From: Clostridium estertheticum subsp. estertheticum
GTDB lineage: Bacteria; Bacillota; Clostridia; Clostridiales; Clostridiaceae
Assembly (NCBI RefSeq): GCF_001877035.1
Contig: NZ_CP015756.1
Coordinates: forward strand, 1,045,001-1,109,000
Reading direction: 5' to 3'
Length of the DNA stretch: 64,000 nt
This document shows positions 16,751 to 25,822 of the stretch, in pieces. Made by a program: the position numbers and the translations under genes. The notes under the pieces were generated by a model. The model worked only from the letters and a program-made list of their open reading frames with translations. It ran no database searches and was not told where the DNA came from. The number at the start of each line of letters is the position of its first letter. The first letter of the stretch is position 1.

Positions 16751-16788
16751 ACAAAAAAACTATATTCACAAAAGGAATATAGTTAATG
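16751..16788 (-). terminator. Riboswitch-controlled terminator in the thiT leader
   Basis: On the minus strand AACTATATTCC pairs with GAATATAGTT, followed by seven or more U. It lies between the TPP aptamer and the thiT start, as expected for transcriptional attenuation. Confidence 0.9.
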
Positions 16789-16799
16789 TATTTATACAT

Positions 16800-16892
16800 C
16801 ATTACCGCTTTCCTCCGCTGGTATTATCCAGATCAGGTATAAGGGTCAATGAATTGAATATTCATATCTCAGCCATAAGGCACCCCTAGCAC
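16800..16892 (-). ncRNA. TPP riboswitch (THI box)
   Basis: Read on the minus strand the sequence begins CTAGGGGTGCC, contains the conserved CTGAGA and ACCCTTATACCTGATCTGG and ends with ACCAGCGGAGGAAAGC, which are the diagnostic parts of the thiamine pyrophosphate aptamer. With TPP bound, the downstream terminator forms and thiT expression stops. Confidence 0.97.
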
Positions 16893-17088
16893 ATATTTTA
16901 TTATTATTTAATTATATAACAGTATATTACAATTTACAAGTAATTTTATGTATTTAGTATATGGGACGCCTATGTAAGTAAACAAAAGGTAAGTTTGCAA
17001 TTTAAAACACAGAGTGTTATTGTATAAGTGTTCTAGGTAAATTCTAAAATTAGGATAGGTTTTGTTAAAAATTAAACAATAAATTATA

Positions 17089-17240
17089 ATTACAAAAATA
17101 TCGTTCTGAAGGTATGAGGGTTCGTCCCGAATGAGAAGGCGAGAGAATAGTTGTAATATTGTTAAGGAGCATACTTTTAATGGTGTGTCTTTAATTATAA
17201 GAAACTATCCCTATGCCTTTAGAGGTATAGGGATAGTTTA
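17089..17240 (+). ncRNA. Structured leader with attenuator in front of the hydG operon (class unknown)
   Basis: ATTACAA (17089-17095) pairs with TTGTAAT (17151-17157), closing a G-rich, purine-rich segment of about 55 nt that contains GGG/CCC around a TTCG-type loop. Downstream, a 16-bp stem (17202-17217 with 17224-17239, one wobble) with a weak T-tract looks like a terminator. The aptamer-side segment AAGGTATGAGGG (17109-17120) is nearly a copy of the terminator's 3' arm and can pair with its 5' arm CCCTATGCCTT, an antiterminator arrangement. I know no riboswitch class with this core. Confidence 0.55.
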
Positions 17241-17262
17241 ATTTATTAAGGAGATTTAATTA

Positions 17263-17526
17263 ATGGAAACAAGAATTGCATTAATTGGAATTATAGTTGA
17301 AAACACAGATGTAGCTCCAAAGATTAACTCTATACTTCACGAATATGGTGAGTATATTGTAGGGAGAATGGGCTTGCCATATCATAAACGTGATATCTCA
17401 GTAATAAGTGTCGTTATTGACGCACCAAATGATGTTATCAGTGCTCTATCAGGTAAGCTAGGAATGATACCCGGTGTGAACACTAAAACAATTTATTCCA
17501 AAGTTACACCGCAAGCAAGTAAATAA
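17263..17526 (+). CDS. TM1266-type [FeFe]-hydrogenase system regulator
   Basis: The 87-aa protein has a ferredoxin-like/ACT-type fold pattern: RIALIGIIVENTD, EYGEYIVGRMGLPY, DISVISVVIDAPNDVISALSGKLG and a C-terminal GVNTKTIYSK. This is the small TM1266 family often found beside hydE, hydF and hydG and called a putative iron-only hydrogenase regulator; it resembles NikR's ligand-binding domain without a DNA-binding part. It follows the attenuator leader and is 32 bases ahead of hydG, so both are one transcript. AAGGAG precedes the ATG. Confidence 0.9.
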   Translation: METRIALIGIIVENTDVAPKINSILHEYGEYIVGRMGLPYHKRDISVISVVIDAPNDVISALSGKLGMIPGVNTKTIYSKVTPQASK

Positions 17527-17558
17527 TAAATTATTTTAAATAAAAAGGAGATTATGTT

Positions 17559-18977
17559 ATGTATGATTCTATGTCAAAAAATGCAACAGAGTTTATTGAT
17601 GATGATGAAATTTTATCTACCGTTGCATATGCTAAGGAAAATAAGAGTAATCGTGAATTAATTGATAGTCTAATAAAACGTGCAAGTGAAGGCAAGGGGT
17701 TAACACATAGGGAAGCTGCTGTTCTACTTGAATGTGATTTGAAAGATGAAGAAGAAAAAATGTTCAAACTTGCAAAGGAACTTAAGCAAAAACTTTATGG
17801 TAATCGTATTGTTATATTTGCGCCTTTATATCTTTCAAATCATTGTATAAACGGATGTGTATATTGTCCTTATCATTCTAAAAACAAAACAATACATCGT
17901 AAAAAACTTTCGCAAGAAGAAATAGTTAAAGAGGTTGTTGCGCTTCAGGATATGGGACACAAGAGATTGGCTTTGGAAGCAGGAGAAGATCCTATTAATA
18001 ACCCAATTGAATATATTTTGGAGGGTATAAAGACAATCTATAGTATTAAACATAAAAATGGAGATATTAGACGTGTAAATGTCAATATTGCGGCTACTAC
18101 TGTAGAGGAATATAAGATGCTCAAAGAAGCTGGAATTGGAACTTACATACTTTTCCAGGAAACTTATAATAAGAAAAGTTATGAAGAGCTTCACCCAACG
18201 GGACCAAAACATAACTATGCATATCATACTGAGGCAATGGACCGTGCGATGGAAGGCGGTATTGATGACGTTGGAATTGGCGTCTTGTTCGGCTTAAATA
18301 TGTATCGTTATGACTTTGTAGGTTTACTTATGCATGCAGAGCATTTAGAAGCAGCTAAGGGTGTAGGCCCACATACTATAAGTGTTCCAAGAATTTGTCC
18401 TGCTGATGATATTGATCCGAATGCATTTTCAAATTCAATATCAGATGAGATGTTTGAAAAAATTGTAGCTGTTATTCGTATTGCTGTACCATATACAGGC
18501 ATGATTGTTTCAACTCGTGAATCAAAATCAACTCGCGAGCGTGTGCTAGAACTCGGTATATCTCAGGTAAGTGGAGGATCATGTACAAGTGTCGGGGGAT
18601 ATTCAAAGAAAGAGTCAGAAGATGATAATTCAAAACAATTTGAAGTAACAGATACTAGAAAATTAGATGAAATAGTAAATTGGCTTTTAGAACTTGGTTA
18701 TATTCCAAGCTTTTGTACCGCCTGTTATAGAGAGGGACGTACAGGAGATAGATTTATGAAACTTGTAAAATCAGGTCAGATTGGAAACTGCTGTCAGCCA
18801 AATGCACTAATGACACTTAAAGAATATTTGGAGGATTACGCATCCGAGGATACTAAGAAAAAGGGTGAGATCTTAATTCAAAATGAGATTCCAAATATAA
18901 AAAGTGAAAAAGTTCGAGAAATTGCAACGGAGTATTTGAAAGAACTTAAAGATGGAAAAAGAGATTTCCGTTTCTAA
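17559..18977 (+). CDS. hydG: [FeFe]-hydrogenase H-cluster radical SAM maturase HydG
   Basis: HydG splits tyrosine to give the CO and cyanide ligands of the hydrogenase active site. The protein (472 aa, normal length) has the radical SAM motif CINGCVYC (CX3CX2C, about residues 96-103) and the C-terminal auxiliary cluster motif CTAC (near 387) with paired cysteines GNCC about 22 residues later, both diagnostic of HydG and not of ThiH. AAAAAGGAG lies 8 bases before the ATG. hydE and hydF are not in the window. Regulation is probably through the leader at 17089-17240. Confidence 0.96.
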   Translation: MYDSMSKNATEFIDDDEILSTVAYAKENKSNRELIDSLIKRASEGKGLTHREAAVLLECDLKDEEEKMFKLAKELKQKLYGNRIVIFAPLYLSNHCINGCVYCPYHSKNKTIHRKKLSQEEIVKEVVALQDMGHKRLALEAGEDPINNPIEYILEGIKTIYSIKHKNGDIRRVNVNIAATTVEEYKMLKEAGIGTYILFQETYNKKSYEELHPTGPKHNYAYHTEAMDRAMEGGIDDVGIGVLFGLNMYRYDFVGLLMHAEHLEAAKGVGPHTISVPRICPADDIDPNAFSNSISDEMFEKIVAVIRIAVPYTGMIVSTRESKSTRERVLELGISQVSGGSCTSVGGYSKKESEDDNSKQFEVTDTRKLDEIVNWLLELGYIPSFCTACYREGRTGDRFMKLVKSGQIGNCCQPNALMTLKEYLEDYASEDTKKKGEILIQNEIPNIKSEKVREIATEYLKELKDGKRDFRF

Positions 18978-18987
18978 AAATACAAAA

Positions 18988-19020
18988 GAGGTAGAGTAGA
19001 ATTTGCTCTACCTTTTTTTG
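18988..19020 (+). terminator. Terminator after hydG
   Basis: AGGTAGAG pairs with CTCTACCT, followed by TTTTTTT. Confidence 0.9.
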
Positions 19021-19054
19021 CATTTTCATATAATAAAGTGATTTTATCATTTAC

Positions 19055-19083
19055 TTGACATATTGCTGAGATAGTAATAGTAT
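19055..19083 (+). promoter_or_regulatory. Promoter of the nitroreductase gene
   Basis: TTGACA (19055-19060) and TAGTAT (19078-19083) are 17 bp apart. Confidence 0.6.
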
Positions 19084-19154
19084 AATAATATAAAGTATAT
19101 AATAATTATTACTAATAGATAATGTGATAAATAAAAGAAATCGGGGGAATTTAA

Positions 19155-19769
19155 ATGAATTTAAAAGAAGTTTATGAAGGTAGAAGAGCTATTAATTTTT
19201 TTGATACTAATAAAGGTGTGGAGGCTGGATTACTTAAAGATATAATTAACCTTGCGGTTCTAGCACCATCAGCATTTAATCTTCAACCTTGGGAGATTAT
19301 AGCAGTAAAATCTAAAGAGGGTAAAGAAAGATTGCATAAATTTGCAGCTCAACCTAAGATATTAGAAGCTCCAGTTACTTTAATTATAGTAGGTAACAAA
19401 ACAGGATATGAAGCATCAAACCCTACTTGGAATGATATGTTAAAGTTAATGGGTGGAGATAAAGAAAAATTAGCAGGTACACAAGGAATGGCAGCTGGTT
19501 TATACGGCACATCAAACGAAAATAAATTAAAGTTTGCTGAAAGTAACGCAGGATTGCTCGCAATGTCTATAATGTATGCAGCTAAGAGTCTTGGAGTTGA
19601 TTCTCATGCAATGAGCGGAATGGACTTTGAAGGTGTACGAAAAGAATTTGAACTTGATGAGAATAAGACTGTAGTTATGCTAATTTCACTTGGTCACTTA
19701 GATGAGAGTAATACACTTTACCCAAGAGCATATAGAAGAGGGTACGATGAGATAGTTAAAGAAGTTTAA
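19155..19769 (+). CDS. Nitroreductase family protein
   Basis: 204 aa with the FMN-binding features of the NfsB/oxygen-insensitive nitroreductase superfamily: an N-terminal RRAINFFD segment with the conserved arginines, LAPSAFNLQPWEIIAV near residues 36-51, and a late LISLGHLDESN. These flavoproteins transfer hydride from NAD(P)H to quinones, nitro compounds or flavins as homodimers in the cytosol. The central loop (TGYEASNPTWNDM) is of the length common in clostridial members. It has its own promoter and a shared downstream terminator. Confidence 0.9.
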   Translation: MNLKEVYEGRRAINFFDTNKGVEAGLLKDIINLAVLAPSAFNLQPWEIIAVKSKEGKERLHKFAAQPKILEAPVTLIIVGNKTGYEASNPTWNDMLKLMGGDKEKLAGTQGMAAGLYGTSNENKLKFAESNAGLLAMSIMYAAKSLGVDSHAMSGMDFEGVRKEFELDENKTVVMLISLGHLDESNTLYPRAYRRGYDEIVKEV

Positions 19770-19799
19770 AATATTTTAAATTATAATTTAATAGATTGT

Positions 19800-19844
19800 A
19801 ATAACAAAAGCGGCGCCATAGATTGTGGGCCGCTTTTGTTATTA
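19800..19844. terminator. Bidirectional terminator between the nitroreductase gene and metA
   Basis: AACAAAAGCGGC pairs with GCCGCTTTTGTT across a 14-base loop, flanked by A/T runs on both sides; the genes converge. Confidence 0.9.
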
Positions 19845-20759
19845 TTCTAAATACACCAGATTATATGGGGTTTCTTGGTAAACGTAATAGTTTAACCAAT
19901 TTGAAAAGAGTAAACTTGAATGACCTCTCCATTTTACAATAGGTGTTTTAGTTGGATCATCTTGTGGATAATAATTTTTTGGTACATCAATATTTAAACC
20001 ATTTGCGATATCTCTATCATATTCTGTTTTGAGCGTTAATGGATCATATTCTGAATGTCCTGTTATAAAAATCTGCCGTCCTTTTTTCGCTGATACAATG
20101 TAAATTCCTGATTCATCTGATTCTGATATAATTTTAAGTTCATCGACTTTATCAATATCAACTTTCTTTATTTCAGAATGCCTTGAATGCGGAACATAAA
20201 ACTCATCGTCAAATCCAGTCAATAGCCTAACATTCTTCTGCGTTGCCGTATGTTTAAATACTCCAAACAGTTTTTTGCATAGTTTATGTTTTTGAACTCC
20301 ATAATGATAATAAAGCCCAGCTTGCGCACCCCAACAAATATGTAGGGTGGAGAATACATTGCGCACGCTCCAGTCCATGATTTTTTTTAGCTCATCCCAG
20401 TAATCTACTTCTTCAAAAGGAACATTTTCAATAGGTGCTCCTGTTATTATCATTCCATCAAATTTAGAATCTTTTATTTCATCAAAAGTATTGTAAAATT
20501 TAATTAAATGTTCAGGTGATATATTTTTGCTGTCATGACTTTCTGGGTGAAGAAGCACTATATCAATCTGAAGTGGTGAGTTACCAAGAAGTCTTAGAAG
20601 TTGCGTTTCTGTATCAATCTTTGTAGGCATTAGGTTTAAAATTATAATTTTTAATGGCCTAATATCTTGATGAAATGCGCAGTCTTCTGTAATAGTAAAA
20701 ACATTTTCTTTATTTAGAGTCTTATATGCTGGAAGATTGTCTGGTATTTTTATTGGCAT
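19842..20759 (-). CDS. metAA: Homoserine O-acetyltransferase, MetA family
   Basis: The 305-aa protein is a MetA-type acyltransferase: nucleophilic cysteine in HICWGAQAG (about residue 142), catalytic histidine region PHSRHSE and the GHSEYD glutamate. Counting from the start, residue 111 is glutamate (GAPIE), the residue that in characterised Firmicute enzymes gives acetyl-CoA rather than succinyl-CoA specificity; E. coli has glycine there. The product O-acetylhomoserine is the substrate of MetY, encoded 67 bases upstream on the same strand. Both are under the SAM-I riboswitch. The call of acetyl transfer is thus supported by residue and context. Confidence 0.95.
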   Translation of the reverse strand: MPIKIPDNLPAYKTLNKENVFTITEDCAFHQDIRPLKIIILNLMPTKIDTETQLLRLLGNSPLQIDIVLLHPESHDSKNISPEHLIKFYNTFDEIKDSKFDGMIITGAPIENVPFEEVDYWDELKKIMDWSVRNVFSTLHICWGAQAGLYYHYGVQKHKLCKKLFGVFKHTATQKNVRLLTGFDDEFYVPHSRHSEIKKVDIDKVDELKIISESDESGIYIVSAKKGRQIFITGHSEYDPLTLKTEYDRDIANGLNIDVPKNYYPQDDPTKTPIVKWRGHSSLLFSNWLNYYVYQETPYNLVYLE

Positions 20760-20826
20760 CTAAATCCTCCTTAGGTAATGCATCTTGCGTATTATAATAT
20801 GACAGATTCATAAATTATTTTTGTGA

Positions 20827-22152
<1,326 letters not shown>

Positions 22153-22198
22153 TTATACTGTAAATATATGTTCGTTTTTTATACGTAAAGGTTTATAA

Positions 22199-22232
22199 AA
22201 AAAAAGCAACTCTCCTATAAGGAAAGCAGCAC
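22199..22232 (-). terminator. SAM-riboswitch terminator upstream of metY
   Basis: On the minus strand GCTGCTTTCC pairs with GGAGAGTTGC (one mismatch, two wobbles) and runs into eight U. Confidence 0.8.
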
Positions 22233-22281
22233 GATTAACTTTAATAAACAATAAAATTGTATAATAAAATTTGCTATCTTC

Positions 22282-22388
22282 CTTATCTTTCAGATTTTAC
22301 AATCTGATGGAATTGACACCATTGCATTTCGCTATAAATGCTGGTTGTCGGGTATCATCGGGCCAGTCCCTCTACCTCTCTTGATAAG
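22282..22388 (-). ncRNA. SAM-I riboswitch (S box)
   Basis: The minus strand reads CTTATCAAGAGAGGTAGAGGG, then ACTGGCCCGATGA and ACCCGACAACC, and ends AAGATAAG, closing P1. These are the conserved parts of the S-box aptamer. SAM binding favours the terminator at 22199-22232 and shuts off metY-metA. Confidence 0.97.
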
Positions 22389-22610
22389 TATTTTGTATTA
22401 AGTTGTTAAAGATATGATAAAGCTTTTATTGAATATTGTCAATAGTCTAAAAACAAATTTACAGACTAATATGTACAGAAATAAAATAAATTGTCGATTA
22501 AAAACTAGATAAAAGGTAAATGTGATATTATAACAAATAAGTACTGCTCGCGGTAACAAAACAATGGAAATAGAATAATATAAAGTATAAATATTATTTT
22601 GGAGGTACTT

Positions 22611-23273
22611 ATGTACGATTATCGTTGTAAAAATTGTGAAAATCTTGGACAATGTATGTCTATGATGAATATGCCCATGATGAATATGCCCATGATGAAT
22701 ATGCCCATGATGAATATGCCCATGATGAATATGCCTATGATGAATATGCCAATGGAGAATATGCCAATGGAGGATATGGAAATGGAGGATATGCCTATGG
22801 CGAATATGCCAATGGGAAATATGCCAATGGGGAATATGCCTATGGGAAATATGCCTATGGCGAATATGCCTATGATGAATATGTCCATGATGAACATGCC
22901 AATGATGAACATGCCAATGATGAATATGCCTATGTGTGAGGAAGATGATGATGAGTTAAAAAGCATGTACCCTAAGGTTTACCATAGGATGCATCCGATG
23001 GTAAAGCATCATTGCGATATGATGGTTGCAAGACATGGAAAGATGTATTGCCCTAGCAAGGAGGAAATGGATCATGTCTGTAAAGAAATAGCTGACAAGT
23101 ACAAAGAGCACCATAAGGATGATTATGATGAGGATGATTGCAGAGATGATGGTGATGGTGATGATATGATGAGGAGAAGACGTCGCTTCAGCGGTGGGGG
23201 ACTTCAAGATATAGCTAGAATATTAATTATCGGAACTTTACTTGGAGGCAGAGGCTATAATTACGGATATTAA
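22611..23273 (+). CDS. Met-rich pentapeptide repeat protein, possibly spore-coat related
   Basis: 220 aa, starting MYDYRCKNCENLGQC. Residues 18-107 are about 18 copies of a five-residue unit MMNMP with variants MENMP, MEDMP, MANMP and MGNMP, encoded by a 15-bp tandem repeat. Then comes a Cys/His/Met-rich helical part (MHPMVKHHCDMMVARHGKMYC), an Asp-rich stretch, a run of five arginines and a glycine-rich end GGRGYNYGY. No enzyme family is recognisable. The C-terminal style resembles clostridial spore-coat-type proteins, and methionine plus cysteine spacing would suit copper(I) binding, but both are inference. GGAGG lies 5 bases before ATG 22611. Its own terminator follows. Confidence 0.8.
   Translation: MYDYRCKNCENLGQCMSMMNMPMMNMPMMNMPMMNMPMMNMPMMNMPMENMPMEDMEMEDMPMANMPMGNMPMGNMPMGNMPMANMPMMNMSMMNMPMMNMPMMNMPMCEEDDDELKSMYPKVYHRMHPMVKHHCDMMVARHGKMYCPSKEEMDHVCKEIADKYKEHHKDDYDEDDCRDDGDGDDMMRRRRRFSGGGLQDIARILIIGTLLGGRGYNYGY
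22656..22935 (+). repeat. 15-bp tandem repeat encoding MMNMP units
   Basis: About 18 head-to-tail copies of a unit close to ATGATGAATATGCCC; the outer copies are near-identical and the inner ones diverged (GAG, GCG, GGG codons). The period of 15 keeps all six frames largely open, which explains spurious long frames here. Confidence 0.95.
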
Positions 23274-23321
23274 TATGATTAAATTTTATTAAGTATTATA
23301 AGTTAAGTTATTATTATATTC

Positions 23322-23357
23322 TAAAAAACTGCTGAAGCATGTTGGCAGTTTTTTTTA
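23322..23357 (+). terminator. Terminator after the Met-rich repeat gene
   Basis: AAAAAACTGC pairs with GCAGTTTTTT over a 12-base loop, T-run present. Confidence 0.88.
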
Positions 23358-23470
23358 TGTAAAGTACACATACTTATGAGTATTAGTGCAGATGGGACAG
23401 AAAGAGGATATAATGAAGAGAACCACGAAATAATTTATGTTATAAATAAATTTAAACAAAGGGGATAACA

Positions 23471-23941
23471 ATGATAAAAACAAATGTTATGCGTATTTTA
23501 GATAAAATGAATATAGAATATAATGTTATGACCTATGAGGTTAAAGATGATAAAGTAGATGGGATATCTGTGGCAAAGAAGATAGGTAGAGATGAAAAAT
23601 ACCTATATAAAACCATAGTTACACATGCAAATTCTAAAGAAATTTATGTTATTGTGATTCCTGTCAGACAAGAAATAGATTTTAAAAAAGTAGCTAGAGT
23701 AACTAATGAAAAGAGCATAGAAATGTTAGACCTTAGAGATCTACAAAAGTGTACAGGATATATTAGAGGTGGGTGTTCACCCATAGGTATGAAGAAAAAG
23801 TATAAAACATTTATTGACAAAGGAGCACTTGAAATAGATAAGATAATTGTAAGTGCTGGGAAAATAGGATTTCAAATAGAGTTAAACCCGAACTTATTAA
23901 AAGATATCGTAGATGGTGAGTTTGCTGATTTAATAAAGTAA
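23471..23941 (+). CDS. ybaK: Cys-tRNA(Pro)/Cys-tRNA(Cys) deacylase, YbaK/EbsC family
   Basis: 156 aa. The pattern of an N-terminal short helix NVMRILDKMNIEY, a middle YLYKTIVTHANSKEIYVIVIPV with the conserved lysine, and the C-terminal CTGYIRGGCSPIGMKKKYKTFID with the GxxSPIG motif defines the YbaK branch of the prolyl-tRNA editing superfamily. These enzymes hydrolyse cysteine mischarged onto tRNA-Pro in trans. AAAGGGG precedes the ATG. Single-gene unit with a terminator. Confidence 0.93.
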   Translation: MIKTNVMRILDKMNIEYNVMTYEVKDDKVDGISVAKKIGRDEKYLYKTIVTHANSKEIYVIVIPVRQEIDFKKVARVTNEKSIEMLDLRDLQKCTGYIRGGCSPIGMKKKYKTFIDKGALEIDKIIVSAGKIGFQIELNPNLLKDIVDGEFADLIK

Positions 23942-23953
23942 ACCTAAAAAAAT

Positions 23954-23997
23954 AAAAAAAGATGGTTTCTAACTAATATAGAAATCATCTTTTTTAC
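23954..23997. terminator. Bidirectional terminator between ybaK and the YjeM-like permease
   Basis: AAAAAAGATGGTTTCTA pairs with TAGAAATCATCTTTTTT (one mismatch) around ACTAATA. Confidence 0.9.
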
Positions 23998-24004
23998 TTT
24001 TTAG

Positions 24005-25510
24005 TTATTTGTTTATATATCTCCATTCATAGATCCAATATATTATTATTGCAACTACAGCAAAAAATATTGGACCACCTACACTCCAAAGGGTTGTTGG
24101 TAAGTCTCCTTCGAGTGCTGGTTGTATTATTGAAAAGAAATTTGCAAATCCAACAGTGAACATAACTACTATTGTCCATATTAAAGCACTTGTGTTAGTT
24201 TTAAATATTTCAAAAGGTTTAACAATAGCTTTGTTTTTCTTAAATGGTGCAAAAGCAAATGCTATAAACATGTATGGAAGAGTCATAGCTACGTTAGTCA
24301 TTGAAACTAATATTTCAATGAACTTTTTCATAGAAGCTCCACCAACAACAGAAACAAGGAAAATCATAACACAAACTATTATGGCTTGAATCCACATTGC
24401 ATTTTGAGGCATTCCGTTTTTCATTTCTGCCATTTTCCCAGGCCATAATTTAGGTGGCGTACCCTCAATTAATTGTTTTAATGGTGAGAACATTAGTGTA
24501 AAGAAAGCACCAGATAAAGCTAGGAACATTGAAAGTCCAACGAATCTAGCTACACCATGTCCAATTGCTATTGAAGTAACTTGGGTTGCACCGTATGCAT
24601 TACCAAGAGAATATCCTAGGTTGTTCATTACTACATAACCAGCATTAGCTAAGTTAACGTTATCGCCAGTCATAACAGTAGACCAGTTAGTAAATATACC
24701 AACAAGGAATATTCCAAGTGAGTAGCCAATTGAGATAATAATTGCTGAAATAACAACACCTTTAGGGAAGTTTTTTTCAGCATTTTCTGTTTCATCAACT
24801 AGTCCTCCAACAACTTCAATACCACCATAAGCAAATATAGCAAATACTACGAATGCAAATGATTGAAGTATATTCCCAACAAATTTAGGATTTGGTGAAT
24901 CTATGAATGAACTAATTCCAGTTATTGGCTGAGCTAAATGACCATGATTTCCTACAAGGACTAGAATAGCTCCAATAAATAAAACTATATTTAATAATGC
25001 TACTGCAGTACCTCCAAGTGAAGTTACTTTTTTTATTTTATCTAATCCCTTAGTTGATATAATTGTAACAAATAATATCCAACATATTCCGAGTATTCCT
25101 AAAAATTTAGGACCCGTTAATCCAAATAAACCCCAAGTCTTTGTTGTATCTGTACCAAATATCGCATTTGATATTGGAACCCAAACTGTTGACGCAACAT
25201 TAACCATCCAGATTACATAAGATGCATACCACATAAACGTTCCCATAAAGGCAAATTTAGCTCCTACGGACTTTGCCATCCATGAATAAATTCCACCTTT
25301 TTCATCCTTAAAAGCTGCACCGAACTCAGCCATCATGAAAGCAAAAGGTATAAAAAACGTTATTCCTGATAAGATATACCAAGGAATAGCAGCATAACCC
25401 ATTTTATAAAATGATCTTGGAATGTTATTAAATCCGTAAACTGAAGTAAAAATCATTAATACCAATGGTACCAATGTTAAATGCTTAATATTTTTTGATT
25501 TTTCTGACAT
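24005..25510 (-). CDS. Amino acid permease, YjeM/GadC-like
   Basis: A 501-aa APC-superfamily protein with about 12-13 membrane segments. It opens with LTLVPLVLMIFTSVYGFNNIPRSF and AFMMAEFGAAFKDEKGGIYSWM, the pattern of the glutamate/GABA antiporter-like branch, and its length and N-terminus fit the YjeM type. The loop between helices 10 and 11 (EGTPPKLWPGKMAEMKNGMP) is also typical. It should exchange or import amino acids at the cytoplasmic membrane; substrate unknown. AAAGAAATGTC start with GGGGGAAAG-type site on the minus strand. No partner decarboxylase nearby. Confidence 0.88.
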   Translation of the reverse strand: MSEKSKNIKHLTLVPLVLMIFTSVYGFNNIPRSFYKMGYAAIPWYILSGITFFIPFAFMMAEFGAAFKDEKGGIYSWMAKSVGAKFAFMGTFMWYASYVIWMVNVASTVWVPISNAIFGTDTTKTWGLFGLTGPKFLGILGICWILFVTIISTKGLDKIKKVTSLGGTAVALLNIVLFIGAILVLVGNHGHLAQPITGISSFIDSPNPKFVGNILQSFAFVVFAIFAYGGIEVVGGLVDETENAEKNFPKGVVISAIIISIGYSLGIFLVGIFTNWSTVMTGDNVNLANAGYVVMNNLGYSLGNAYGATQVTSIAIGHGVARFVGLSMFLALSGAFFTLMFSPLKQLIEGTPPKLWPGKMAEMKNGMPQNAMWIQAIIVCVMIFLVSVVGGASMKKFIEILVSMTNVAMTLPYMFIAFAFAPFKKNKAIVKPFEIFKTNTSALIWTIVVMFTVGFANFFSIIQPALEGDLPTTLWSVGGPIFFAVVAIIIYWIYEWRYINK

Positions 25511-25822
25511 TTCTTTCCCCCTAACGAGCTTGTAAATAAATTTACTCTACTAATATAATTATATATAAAACAAGAAAAAAATCAATCCTTTATTAAGTCC
25601 ATAATCAGCTATAATTATACAATAATGTAAATTTTAACTAATCTTTGAAAAGTGTTAATATAATGATGATGATGATGATTTACCTTGTATTTGCTGATTT
25701 AAGCTTAAAATGTTATAATATAAATAATTATAGCTTAATAAAATGGGCACGCTAACTATAAAGGTTTAAAAAGTTGGAGTGTTTTTTGAATTTAATCACA
25801 ATTAAGTGTTGAAGGAGAGATT
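25511..25822. other. Intergenic region between the permease and the PLP-GNAT gene
   Basis: 312 bp without a gene. It holds the divergent upstream regions, a short run of five GAT triplets (about 25663-25680) and a likely promoter for the plus-strand gene with TTGCTG (25691-25696) and TATAAT (25714-25719) 17 bp apart. Confidence 0.55.

Noticed and set aside
17101-17160. tRNA-like GGTTCG segment before hydG
   Set aside because: No acceptor stem, anticodon arm or CCA context; the sequence fits a leader RNA better.
22656-22935. CRISPR-like array
   Set aside because: Units are 15 bp, contiguous, in frame with a gene, with no spacers.
22619-22966. Long open frames on the minus strand and in another plus frame across the MMNMP repeat
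   Set aside because: A 15-bp repeat without stops keeps every frame open. Only the frame with GGAGG before its ATG and a non-repetitive conserved-looking tail is taken as coding.
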